The notes beneath the pieces were generated by a model that was not told the origin of the DNA, made no database searches, and worked only from the letters and a program-made list of their open reading frames with translations. Positions 25,519 through 34,007 of a stretch of 64,000 nucleotides of DNA are shown here, piece after piece. Numbering within the stretch: position 1 is the stretch's first letter; each line of letters opens with the position of its first letter. Both the position numbers and the translations under genes were made by a program. Source of the stretch: JACVRW01 sp963820315 (GTDB lineage: Bacteria; Actinomycetota; Thermoleophilia; Solirubrobacterales; Thermoleophilaceae); NCBI GenBank assembly GCA_963820315.1, contig CAWFZK010000008.1, forward strand, positions 124,001 through 188,000, given 5' to 3'.

Positions 25519-26199
25519 ATGAACGAGGAGCATCCGGTTCGGTTCTCGGTCGAGTACCCCGACCGCGCGCTGAATCGCGTATCCACGGCCTTCCGGATCT
25601 TCGCGGTGATCCCCATCGCGATCGTGCTGGGGAGCATCGGCGGCTATAGCGGCAGCGAATACGACGCCGGCAGCGACGCGTCGACTGTCGTCATCGGCGG
25701 CACCGGGCTGCTGTTCCTGCCGCCGCTGCTGATGATCCTGTTCCGGGAGAAGTACCCGCGCTGGTGGTTCGACTGGAACCTGGAACTGCTGCGCTTCTCG
25801 AACCGCGTGGGCACCTACGTCGCGCTGATGAACGACCGCTACCCCTCGACCGACGAGCATCAGTGGGTGCGGCTCGAGTTCCCGTATCCCGACGCCAAGC
25901 AGGAGCTCAACCGCTGGCTGCCTCTCGTCAAGTGGCTGCTCGCGATCCCGCACTACATCGTGCTGTTCTTTCTCTACCTGGCGACCATCGTCGTGGTGAT
26001 CATCGCCTGGTTCGCGATCCTGTTCACCGGCCGCTACCCGCGTGGGCTCTTCGGGTTCGTCGAGGGCGTGGTCCGCTGGCACAACCGCGTGGTCGGCTAC
26101 GCGCTCATCCTCGTCACGGATCGCTATCCGCCGTTCTCGCTGAGCCAGCGCGACGACGCGCCGCCGCCGCCGGCACCGGAGCGCCCGGTCCAGGCGTGA
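25519..26199 (+). CDS. DUF4389 membrane protein
   Basis: 226 residues with three hydrophobic segments (about 28-48, 60-77 and 135-170). The repeated motifs WWFDWNLELLRFSNRVGTYVAL and GFVEGVVRWHNRVVGYALILVTDRYPPF are characteristic of DUF4389 proteins, whose function is unknown. ATG 25519 follows GAAAGGAGCG, a good ribosome binding site, and the stop of the preceding gene is 12 nt upstream. Confidence 0.87.
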   Translation: MNEEHPVRFSVEYPDRALNRVSTAFRIFAVIPIAIVLGSIGGYSGSEYDAGSDASTVVIGGTGLLFLPPLLMILFREKYPRWWFDWNLELLRFSNRVGTYVALMNDRYPSTDEHQWVRLEFPYPDAKQELNRWLPLVKWLLAIPHYIVLFFLYLATIVVVIIAWFAILFTGRYPRGLFGFVEGVVRWHNRVVGYALILVTDRYPPFSLSQRDDAPPPPAPERPVQA

Positions 26200-26238
26200 G
26201 CACGCTGCTCCGGTAGCCTCGCTCTGGCGGGGTCGACG

Positions 26239-27405
26239 ATGAGCGGCGACGACAACTCAACCCGGCTGCAGGCACTTCTGGCCGAGCAGGCCGCGTTGCG
26301 TCGAGTCGCGACCATGGTGGCCGCGTCCACCCCCGCGCCGGCGCTCATCGGCCAGGTGTGCGAGGAGCTCGGAGAGCTGCTCGCCGTGAAGAGCACCGAC
26401 ATGATCCGCTTCGAGGACGGCCGGGTCGCGACGGTGGTCGGCTCGTGGACCGGCAACGAGACGCCGGCCTTCCCCATCGGGGAGCGGATCACGGTCGAGG
26501 GCGAGTCGGTGACCGCGAAGCTCTTCCGAAGCGGTCGCCCTGAGCGCGTGGACGACTACAACGAGGTCGAGGGCGAGCTCGCCGAGCGACTACGCGAGTT
26601 CGGCATTCGCTCGGTCGTCGGGGCCCCGATCTACGTCGCCGGGCGCCTCTGGGGTGCTCTCATGGCATCCAGCGAGCTGGCCAACGCCTTCCCAGCGGGC
26701 ACGGAGGCGAGGATCGGCAGCTTCGCCGAGCTCGTGACCGCAGCGCTCGCCAACGTGGATGCACGCGAGCAGCTGGCCGCCTCGCGAGCGCGCATCGTCG
26801 AGGCCGCGGACGCCGCGCGGCGACGCATCGAGCGCGATCTCCACGACGGTGCGCAGCAGCGGCTCGTTTCGCTCGCGCTGAGCCTCCGTCTGCTCGAGTC
26901 GAGTCTCGAGCCCGGCTCCACGGCGACCCGCGACCTCGCGGCGGCGCGTACCGAGCTCGAGCTCGCGCTCGAGGAGCTCCGCGAGCTCGCGCGAGGGATC
27001 CACCCGAGCATCCTCGTCGATCGCGGCCTCGAGGCCGCCCTGGCGGCCCTCGCCGGCCGGGCGACGACGCCGGTCGAGCTCGACGTCGACGCCTGCGCCG
27101 ATCTCCCGCTGTCGGTGCAGACGACCGCGTACTTCGTCGTCGCCGAGGCGCTGACCAACGCCGCCAAGCACGCGGATTCGGATCGGATCGAGGTGCGAGT
27201 GGCGCGCGACGGCGCGCACGCGACGATCGAGGTGCGCGACGAGGGCGGCGGCGGCGTCGACCCGGCGCGCGGGTCGGGACTGAGCGGCCTCGCAGACCGC
27301 GTGAGCGCGCTCGGCGGAACGCTCGAGATCGAGAGCCCGGTCGGCGTGGGCACGACCATCCGCGCGCGCATCCCGGCGGCCGCGGTCGCCTACGCCCACG
27401 TTTGA
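26239..27405 (+). CDS. GAF-domain sensor histidine kinase (NarL-type, HisKA_3)
   Basis: 388 residues, soluble. A GAF domain (about residues 20-175) is followed by the HisKA_3 dimerisation motif RRRIERDLHDGAQQRLV with the phospho-accepting His near 201, and a HATPase with EALTNAAKHADS and DEGGGGV...GSGLSGLADR. These kinases act on LuxR/NarL-type regulators, but no such regulator is adjacent, so it is an orphan here. TAGCCT at 26211-26216 is a likely -10 box with a short leader. Confidence 0.92.
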   Translation: MSGDDNSTRLQALLAEQAALRRVATMVAASTPAPALIGQVCEELGELLAVKSTDMIRFEDGRVATVVGSWTGNETPAFPIGERITVEGESVTAKLFRSGRPERVDDYNEVEGELAERLREFGIRSVVGAPIYVAGRLWGALMASSELANAFPAGTEARIGSFAELVTAALANVDAREQLAASRARIVEAADAARRRIERDLHDGAQQRLVSLALSLRLLESSLEPGSTATRDLAAARTELELALEELRELARGIHPSILVDRGLEAALAALAGRATTPVELDVDACADLPLSVQTTAYFVVAEALTNAAKHADSDRIEVRVARDGAHATIEVRDEGGGGVDPARGSGLSGLADRVSALGGTLEIESPVGVGTTIRARIPAAAVAYAHV

Positions 27406-27495
27406 GGCGACGCTCGCGTCAGACGAGTGGAATAGCAGGGCAGGGCAACGAGTCATACGGGGCGTGCAACACCGTCACCTACGAAGGGATCCACG

Positions 27496-28035
27496 ATGAA
27501 GCGGCTTGCCCCCGCCCTTGCAGCTCTGCTGGCGGCTCTCGCCCTCCTCGCCGCGTCGGGCGCGTTTGCCGGCTCCGCGACGAACGCCGGCCACGGGTAC
27601 TCCGGCAGCTACGGCTTCGAGCGGTTCCTGGATCGCTACGAGGCCGCCAACTCGGCTTTCGTCAACGGCGATCCCGGGCCCTGGCTGTCGATAACGGCTG
27701 AGAAGGACCCGCAGTCGATCTTCGGCGGCTTCGGTGGTCTCGGCGAGGCGGGTGCCGCGACTGTCCGCCAGCGCTACCTGCTGGCGGCGAACGCGTTCAG
27801 CTCGAGCGGCGCCGAGGTCGACTTCGACTACCTCGTCAAGGACGTGCGCGGCAGGCTGGCGTACACGGTCGCCATCGAGCGCGCCGACGTCATCTACACG
27901 GGGCAGAGCGCCCGACACGAACAGGTCCTGCGGGCCACGATGCTGTTCCGCTTCGAGCGGGGCGCCTGGAGGATCGTGCACCGGCACGCCGACACCATGG
28001 TCGATCTGCAGCTCCCCACGCCCGACAGCCCGTAA
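27496..28035 (+). CDS. Secreted SnoaL/DUF4440-like protein
   Basis: 179 residues. A clean signal peptide (residues 1-25, ending GAFAG) precedes an NTF2-like fold: an N-terminal helix (FLDRYEAANSAFVNGDPGPW) and beta strands ending RFERGAWRIVHRHADTMVD, typical of DUF4440/SnoaL-like proteins that bind small ligands. Export of such a fold is uncommon. The ribosome binding site AAGGGA lies 8 nt before ATG. Its stop codon TAA is also part of the -10 box of the next gene. Confidence 0.78.
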   Translation: MKRLAPALAALLAALALLAASGAFAGSATNAGHGYSGSYGFERFLDRYEAANSAFVNGDPGPWLSITAEKDPQSIFGGFGGLGEAGAATVRQRYLLAANAFSSSGAEVDFDYLVKDVRGRLAYTVAIERADVIYTGQSARHEQVLRATMLFRFERGAWRIVHRHADTMVDLQLPTPDSP

Positions 28036-28038
28036 CGT
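28033..28038 (+). promoter_or_regulatory. -10 box overlapping a stop codon
   Basis: TAACGT, 6 nt before GTG 28045. The first three bases are the stop codon of the upstream secreted protein. Confidence 0.45.
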
Positions 28039-28044
28039 GGAGGC

Positions 28045-29023
28045 GTGGAGACCGGGACGCTGACCTGGCGGACGCTGACGGTCGAGGACGCGCCGGCGCT
28101 CACCCGCACCTGGGCGGCCGTCGAGGCCGTGGACCGGACCGGCGAGCACTTCTCGGAGGAGAACCTCCGCGAGGCGCTGGAGGACGAGTCGATCGACCTC
28201 GGCCGGGACAGCCTCGCCGCGTTCGCCCCCGATGGGGAGGCGGTCGCGTTCGCCTGGCTGCAAGGCCCGGCCGAGGTCGGGGACCTCGACAAGATCGACG
28301 TCGAGGGGGCGGTGCTGCCCGCCGCCCGCGCGCAATGGCCTCGGACGCCGGCTCCTCGACTGGGCCGAGGAGCGGGCGGCGAGCCTGCACCGGGAGCGCC
28401 ATCCGGACGCCCCCGGGGCGGTCTGCGTGGCCGTGCACGAGAACAACCCGAGCAAGCAGGCGCTGGTCCGTGCCGCCGGCTATGAGGCCACGCGCTGGGC
28501 GTACACCATGAGCCGCACGCTCGACGAGCCCCTCCCCGACGTCCCCCCGGCCCCGCCCGGCCTCGCCCTGACGCCGTACGCGGCCGAGCGGGACGAGGCG
28601 GTCCGGCAGGCCCACCGGGTGGCGTTCGCGGAAGAGTGGGGCGCCGCTCCGCCGGACGAGCAGACCTGGTCGCACTGGTACACCGGCTCACAGACGTTCC
28701 GGCCGGACGTGAGCTGGCTGGTGCTGGATGGCGACCAGGTCGCGGCCTACCTACTGACGTACTTCTGGGAGGCCGACGCGGCTGCCACCGGCGTGCGCGA
28801 GGCGTTCGTCGGGCTGCTCGGGGTGCGGCCGGCGTTGCGCCGGCGCGGGCTCGGCAGCCTGCTGCTCGCCACGGCGCTGAGGTCGTACCGATCCGCCGGC
28901 TACGAGCGCTCGGCGCTGAACGTGGACACCGCCAACGCCTCCGGCGCACTCGGCCTTTACGAGCGCGCCGGTTTCGCGGTCACGAACACGTGGGTCACGT
29001 GGACCAAGCCACTGACGCGTTGA
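28045..29023 (+). pseudogene. Double-GNAT acetyltransferase, frameshifted
   Basis: Two GNAT folds in one polypeptide, the layout of mycothiol-synthase-like proteins. From GTG 28045 the first fold reads well to AEVGDLDKIDVEGAVLPAAR. The continuation NGLGRRLLDWAEERAA, with the acetyl-CoA loop, is in the +1 frame. The second fold (LLGVRPALRRRGLGSLLLATAL, then NVDTANASGALGLYERAGF) is intact to TGA 29023. An indel near 28330, in an alternating GC run, breaks the frame. Corrected length is about 325 residues. Whether it makes mycothiol or acetylates something else cannot be decided, and the lesion may be a sequence error. Confidence 0.75.
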
Positions 29024-29032
29024 CGCCAACCG

Positions 29033-30859
29033 TCAGAAACGCATCGTCACCTCTTGCACTCCGCCCTCCGTCTGTACGCGCAGGGAGTAGTCGCCGCTCC
29101 TGAACACACGCATCATTCGCGAGTTGCCGAGCAGCACGTCCGCGGTCAGGCCGCGAGCGCCGTGCTCGCGTGCGTACTCGACGAGTCGCGCATGCAAAGT
29201 CGCTCCGAGGCCCACGCCCTGCCACTCCGGATCCACCATGTACGCCACCTCGGCCATCCCGCTGGCGGGACTGAGGTAGTAACAGCTGGCGGCCACGATG
29301 CGTTCCCGCTCCGACGGCCCGACCACGGCGGCGAAGGCCATCTCCTCCTCGTAATCGACGCTGCAAAGGTGCTGCGCGGCCGTATCGGTGAGTGAGCTCA
29401 GCTTGTGCAGGAAACGCGTCTCCCGATCCTCCTCGCTGAGCCGGTAGAAGAGGTCCTGCATCGCGCGGGTGTCGCTCGTGCGGGTGGGGCGCAGACACAC
29501 CTGCCGCCCGTCGCGTAGCGGCACGTCGCGCACCTGAGCGACGGGGTACGCGGTGCGGCTGCGGAGCTGCTGCCCTGGGGGAACGAGGCCTCTCTCGATC
29601 GCGGAGTCGAGCAGCTCGCTGCGGACCTCTGGATGTGCGATCTCGATCAGCGCAACCGCACGCTCGGCCACGGAGCGGCCGAACAGATACGCGGTCCCAT
29701 ATTCCGTGATCACCCAGTGGACGTCCGCCCGCGGAATGGTCACCGCTGCATCCGGATCGAGGTCGAGCGAGATAGCTGAGCGGCCCGCCGGAGTACGCGC
29801 TGCGAGACAGACGATCGCCATGCCACCAGCAGAGGCGAGGGCTCCACGGTGGAACGCCGGGCCCGTGGAGACGCCGCCGTAGAGCGATCCGTCGAGACCT
29901 TCGGTGGAGACCTGTCCCGTCAGGTCGATGGTGAAGGCCTGGGTGACCGACACCATCCGGTCCCTGCTCGCGATGACCGCCGGATCGCAGATGTACTCGA
30001 TGGGATGGAAGGTGAAGCGAGGATCGCCATCCACAAGGTCGTAGAGGCGCCTCGAGCCCATCGCCATGCTGGTTGCGACCGGACCCGTGACGACGCCGGC
30101 CGCGACGAGATCGACGATCGGCTCCGTGATGACGTTCGAGTGGATGGCCAGGTCGCGCCGGTTGGTCAGATGGGCCAGCATCTCGTTCGGAACCCGGCCG
30201 AGCCCCACCTGAAGTGTGGAGCGATCGTCGATCAGCCGGGCGACGTAGCGAGCGATCTGCTCGGCCACCTCGCCCGCGGGTTCGTGGAGGTACTCCACGA
30301 CGGGCGTGTCGACCTCCGCGAAGCACGCGATGCGATCGACCGGAATGCGGCTGTCGCCGGCGGTGCGAGGCATCGCCGGATTGACCTCCGCGATCACCGT
30401 ACGCGCGGCCAGCGCCGCGGCCTTGGTGACGTCGACCGATATCCCCAGGCTGCAGGTGCCATCCGGGTCGGGTGGCGCGACCTGCACCATCGCGACATCC
30501 AGCGGGATCTGCCCGTTGTTGAACAGCTGGGGGACGTCTCCGAGCGAGATCGGCACGTAGTCCACGAGGCCCGCCTCACGCACGGCCGGCATATCGTGCA
30601 GAGCGCGGATGTCCCGCCCGACGTAGAAGACGCGATGCCGGTACTTCGTACGAGGCGTGTCACCCGTGATAACCCGGTCGGTGAGGAAGTGCACGAGAAC
30701 GACCCCGGCCTGGGGCGACTGCTCGAGAGCATCCACGAGAGTCCGCGGAGTGGCGCAGGCGCTGCCGACGAAGACCTTGTCGCCAGGGCGCACGACCGAG
30801 ACCGCCTCCGCCGCCGACACCCGGCGCTCCCGCCAGTCGGCTGCCGCCTGGTCGCGCAT
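29033..30859 (-). CDS. Acetyl-CoA hydrolase/4-hydroxybutyrate CoA-transferase fused to GNAT
   Basis: 608 residues. Residues 1 to about 430 form a class I CoA-transferase of the acetyl-CoA hydrolase/4-hydroxybutyrate CoA-transferase type, with QVGLGRVPNEMLAHL, EYICDPAVIASRDRMVSV and the family-typical ITEYGTAYLFGRSVAERA. A GNAT acetyltransferase follows (about 440-600), with VAYMVDPEWQGVGLGATLHARLVEYA holding the acetyl-CoA loop. Last gene of a three-gene minus-strand operon, 5 nt after the semialdehyde dehydrogenase. By context it could activate succinate or 4-hydroxybutyrate with CoA, while the GNAT part may acetylate an enzyme such as a CoA ligase. Both roles are inferred. Confidence 0.88.
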   Translation of the reverse strand: MRDQAAADWRERRVSAAEAVSVVRPGDKVFVGSACATPRTLVDALEQSPQAGVVLVHFLTDRVITGDTPRTKYRHRVFYVGRDIRALHDMPAVREAGLVDYVPISLGDVPQLFNNGQIPLDVAMVQVAPPDPDGTCSLGISVDVTKAAALAARTVIAEVNPAMPRTAGDSRIPVDRIACFAEVDTPVVEYLHEPAGEVAEQIARYVARLIDDRSTLQVGLGRVPNEMLAHLTNRRDLAIHSNVITEPIVDLVAAGVVTGPVATSMAMGSRRLYDLVDGDPRFTFHPIEYICDPAVIASRDRMVSVTQAFTIDLTGQVSTEGLDGSLYGGVSTGPAFHRGALASAGGMAIVCLAARTPAGRSAISLDLDPDAAVTIPRADVHWVITEYGTAYLFGRSVAERAVALIEIAHPEVRSELLDSAIERGLVPPGQQLRSRTAYPVAQVRDVPLRDGRQVCLRPTRTSDTRAMQDLFYRLSEEDRETRFLHKLSSLTDTAAQHLCSVDYEEEMAFAAVVGPSERERIVAASCYYLSPASGMAEVAYMVDPEWQGVGLGATLHARLVEYAREHGARGLTADVLLGNSRMMRVFRSGDYSLRVQTEGGVQEVTMRF

Positions 30860-30864
30860 GGTCC

Positions 30865-32331
30865 CTACATGTTGACGGCCACGTACTTCGTCTCGAGGAA
30901 CTCCTCGAGGCCGTCCTTGCCGCCCTCGCGGCCGATGCCCGACTGCTTGACGCCGCCGAAGGGGGCGCCGGCGTTCGAGACCATCCCCTGGTTGAGGCCG
31001 ACCATGCCGGTCTCGAGGCCCTCGCAGACGCGCAGAGCGCGCTTGATGTCGCGCGTGAACACGTAGGCGACGAGGCCGTACTCGGTGTCGTTGGCGCGCG
31101 CGATGGCGTCCTCCTCCGACTCGAAGGTCGTGACCGGCGCCACCGGGCCGAAGATCTCCTCCCTGAGGACGCGAGCGTCGTCGGGAACCCCGCCAAGAAC
31201 CGTGGGCGGATAGAAGTAGCCGCGACCGTCGGGGATCTCGCCGCCGACCACGCAGGTAGCGCCCTTGTCGAGCGCGTCCTGGACGAGCTCGGACACCTTC
31301 TCGCGCGAGGGCTGATCGATCAGCGGGCCGACCTTCACGTCCTCCTCGGTTCCGCGGCCGAGCTTGAGCGCGCCCATCTTCTCCGCGAGCCGCTGCTCGA
31401 ACTCCTCACGGACCGGCTCCGCCACGTGGAAGCGGTTCGCGGACGTGCACGCCTCCCCGATGTTGCGCATCTTCGCGAGCAGCGCACCGTCGACCGCGGC
31501 GTCGAGGTCGGCGTCGTCGAAGATCAGGAAGGGCGCGTTGCCGCCGAGCTCCATCGAGACCTTCAGCACGTTCTGCGCCGAGGCTTCGATCAGCTTGCGG
31601 CCGACCTCGGTGGAGCCCGTGAAGGAGAGCTTGCGCAGCCGCCCGTCCTCGATCAGCGGCCCCGTGGTGGGGCCGGACTTCGACGTCGTGACGATGTTGA
31701 GGACGCCGCCGGGGAGGCCGGCCTCCTCGAGGATCTGCGCCATCGCGAGCATCGACAGCGGCGTCTGCTGCGCCGGCTTGATCACCGAGGTGCAGCCGGC
31801 GGCGAGCGCCGGGCCGACCTTGCGCGTGCCCATCGCCATCGGGAAGTTCCAGGGCGTGATCATCAGCGACGGCCCGACCGGCTGCTTCATCACGAGCACG
31901 CGGCTGGTGCCGTTCGCGAACTGCTTGTAGTTGCCCTCGATCCGGAGCGCCTCGCCCGAGAACCAGCGGAAGAAGTCGGCGGCGTAGACGATCTCCGCCT
32001 TCGACTCCGCCACCGGCTTGCCCATCTCGAGCGTCATCAGCGTGGCGAGCTCGTCGGCGCGCTCGATCATCAGCTCGAACGCCTTCCAGAGAATCCCGGC
32101 GCGATCGTTGGGCGGCGTGGCCGCCCACTCGGCCTGCATCCCGACGGCCGCGTCGAGCGCCGCCATGGCGTCCTCGGGGGTGGCGTCGGCGACCTCGGCG
32201 ATCGGCTCCTCGGTCGACGGGTCGATCACCTCGAGGGTGGCCGAGCCGCCGGCGTCGCGCCACTCACCGCCTATGAAGAGCTGCTTCTGGACGCTGTCGA
32301 CGACTGACTGTTCCTGGGTGGCGATGCTCAT
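30865..32331 (-). CDS. gabD: Succinate-semialdehyde dehydrogenase
   Basis: 488 residues, standard ALDH length. The oxyanion/cofactor motif TPWNFPMAMGTRKVGPALAAG lies near 150-170, general-base Glu in MELGGNAPF near 255, and catalytic Cys in IGEACTSANRF near 289. Together with length and the C-terminal SGIGREGGKDGLEEFLETKY, this resembles GabD-type enzymes that oxidise succinate semialdehyde to succinate. ATG 32331 overlaps the stop of the upstream ThDP enzyme (ATGA), so the two are translationally coupled, as in the cyanobacterial 2-oxoglutarate decarboxylase/SSADH pair. Confidence 0.92.
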   Translation of the reverse strand: MSIATQEQSVVDSVQKQLFIGGEWRDAGGSATLEVIDPSTEEPIAEVADATPEDAMAALDAAVGMQAEWAATPPNDRAGILWKAFELMIERADELATLMTLEMGKPVAESKAEIVYAADFFRWFSGEALRIEGNYKQFANGTSRVLVMKQPVGPSLMITPWNFPMAMGTRKVGPALAAGCTSVIKPAQQTPLSMLAMAQILEEAGLPGGVLNIVTTSKSGPTTGPLIEDGRLRKLSFTGSTEVGRKLIEASAQNVLKVSMELGGNAPFLIFDDADLDAAVDGALLAKMRNIGEACTSANRFHVAEPVREEFEQRLAEKMGALKLGRGTEEDVKVGPLIDQPSREKVSELVQDALDKGATCVVGGEIPDGRGYFYPPTVLGGVPDDARVLREEIFGPVAPVTTFESEEDAIARANDTEYGLVAYVFTRDIKRALRVCEGLETGMVGLNQGMVSNAGAPFGGVKQSGIGREGGKDGLEEFLETKYVAVNM

Positions 32332-33971
32332 GTGGCAACGGTCTCCGTTCCTAGTTCCTCAGAGATTGCGACGTCCAGCGAGTAGTCGATCGGAAGCACG
32401 ATCACCGACGGGACGTCGAGCGTGAGCGCGTGCTGCAGGTGCGCCCCGAAGTCCTCCGGCGCCTCACAGCGCCAGCCGGGCATCCCGAAGCCCTCGGCGA
32501 GCTTCACGAAGTCGGGATTCGTGAAGTCGGTGCCGAAGTGGGTGCCGAAGCGCTTGTCCTGCTTCCAGACGATCGAGCCGTACTGGGAGTTCTCCCAGAT
32601 CACGTTCACGAACGGGGTGCCCAGACGCACCGCGGTCTCGAGCTCCTGCGCGTTCATCAGGAAACCGCCGTCGCCGTTGACGGTCACGACGCGCCGCGCC
32701 GGGTGAACGAGCTTGGCGGCGATCGCGGCCGGCACCGCGAAGCCCATGCCCGCGAGCCCGTTCGCGATCAGCACGGTGTTCGGCTCGTAGGCGGGGAACA
32801 TGCGCCCGATCCAGAGCTTGTGCAGGCCGACGTCCGAGATCAAGATGTCGTCGCGCGCGAGCGCCCGGCGGATCTCCCAGAGCGCGCGCGGCGGTTGCAT
32901 CGGGAACGAGTCGTCGTCCTTCGCCTGTTCGAAGCGTCCCAGCACGACCTCGCGCAGCTTCGCCGAGCCACCCTGGTGCGGTACGTGCCGGCATTCCTCG
33001 CCGAGCCGCGCCAGCACGTGGTAGATGTCGCCGACGAGCTCGACCTCCGGCATGAAGTTCGCGTCCGTCTCGGCCGGCTCCGAGTCGATGCAGATCACGC
33101 GCTTGTCGCGCTTCGGGTTCCAGGTCTCGGGCGACTGCTCGACGAGGTCGTAGCCGATCGCGAGCACCAGGTCGGCCTCGTCGAAGCCCGCCATGTCGTA
33201 GTCGCCCGACTGCAGGCCGACCGAGCCGAGCGCCTTGGGGCTGTCGGGGGGCAGCAGGCCCTTGCCCATGAAGGTCTCGGCGACCGGGATGCCCGTGGCG
33301 CGCACGAACTCACGCAGGGCCGGCGCCGCGTTCGCACGCACCACGCCGTTGCCGGCGAGCGCCACGGGCCGCACCGCGCCGCGGATCAGCTCGGCCGCCC
33401 GCAGCAGCTCGCGCGCGGCCGGCTCGGACACGACCGAGCGTCGGCGCGGCAGCGGCTCGGCCTCGACCTGCGCGGCCATCACGTCCTCAGGCAGCTCGAT
33501 GTGAGTCGAGCCCGGCTTCTCGCCCTCGGCGACCTTGAAGGCCTTGCGGACGACCTCGGGGATGATCGCCGGGTCCGACAGGCGCGCGTTCCATTTGGTG
33601 ATCGGGCGCATCACGCGCAGCAGGTCGATGTACTGATGCGACTCCTTGTGCATGCGCTCGAGGTCGCCCTGCCCGGTCAGCGCGACGAGCGGCGCGCGGT
33701 CGAGATAGGCGTCCGCCACGGCGGTCACGAGGTTGAGCGCGCCGGGGCCGAGCGTGCCGAGACAGACGCCGGCGTGCCCCGTCAAGCGGCCGTAGACGTC
33801 CGCCATGTAGGCGCCGCCCTGCTCATGGCGGACCGGCACGAACTCGATCGCCGAGCGCGAGAGCGACTCGTTCAGGTCGAGGGTCTCCTCGCCCGGGATG
33901 CCGAAGACGTGCCTTACGCCCTCGGCTTCGAGGCACTCGACGAAGACATCGCTGGCCTTTCGTTCCGCCAC
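32328..33971 (-). CDS. ThDP enzyme, acetolactate-synthase-like; probable 2-oxoglutarate decarboxylase
   Basis: 547 residues from GTG 33971. Catalytic Glu is in FVPVRHEQGGAYMADVYGR near residue 49, and the ThDP-binding motif NGDGGFLMN near 430. Databases tend to call such proteins acetolactate synthase, but there is no ilvN small subunit or ilvC beside it. Its direct coupling to gabD matches the operon described in Synechococcus PCC 7002, where the ALS-like protein decarboxylates 2-oxoglutarate to succinate semialdehyde; the N-terminal GIPGEETLDLNESL and DLERMHKESHQYIDLL segments look like that group. The substrate is an inference. The GTG is 6 nt after TACGCT, fitting leaderless transcription. 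Confidence 0.85.
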   Translation of the reverse strand: MAERKASDVFVECLEAEGVRHVFGIPGEETLDLNESLSRSAIEFVPVRHEQGGAYMADVYGRLTGHAGVCLGTLGPGALNLVTAVADAYLDRAPLVALTGQGDLERMHKESHQYIDLLRVMRPITKWNARLSDPAIIPEVVRKAFKVAEGEKPGSTHIELPEDVMAAQVEAEPLPRRRSVVSEPAARELLRAAELIRGAVRPVALAGNGVVRANAAPALREFVRATGIPVAETFMGKGLLPPDSPKALGSVGLQSGDYDMAGFDEADLVLAIGYDLVEQSPETWNPKRDKRVICIDSEPAETDANFMPEVELVGDIYHVLARLGEECRHVPHQGGSAKLREVVLGRFEQAKDDDSFPMQPPRALWEIRRALARDDILISDVGLHKLWIGRMFPAYEPNTVLIANGLAGMGFAVPAAIAAKLVHPARRVVTVNGDGGFLMNAQELETAVRLGTPFVNVIWENSQYGSIVWKQDKRFGTHFGTDFTNPDFVKLAEGFGMPGWRCEAPEDFGAHLQHALTLDVPSVIVLPIDYSLDVAISEELGTETVAT

Positions 33972-33977
33972 CCCCGG

Positions 33978-34000
33978 AGCGTACCCGGCAGCGATAAGTT
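33978..34000. promoter_or_regulatory. Back-to-back leaderless promoters, ThDP operon / cyclase
   Basis: Minus strand: TACGCT (33983 to 33978) then 6 nt to GTG 33971. Plus strand: TAAGTT (33995-34000) then 7 nt to GTG 34008. Neither gene has a Shine-Dalgarno, and only 36 bases separate the two start codons. Confidence 0.5.
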
Positions 34001-34007
34001 GATTCCC

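Noticed and set aside
32328..33971. Annotation as biosynthetic acetolactate synthase (ilvB)
   Set aside because: No ilvN or ilvC is adjacent and the gene is coupled to gabD, so the decarboxylase reading is preferred, though not proven.
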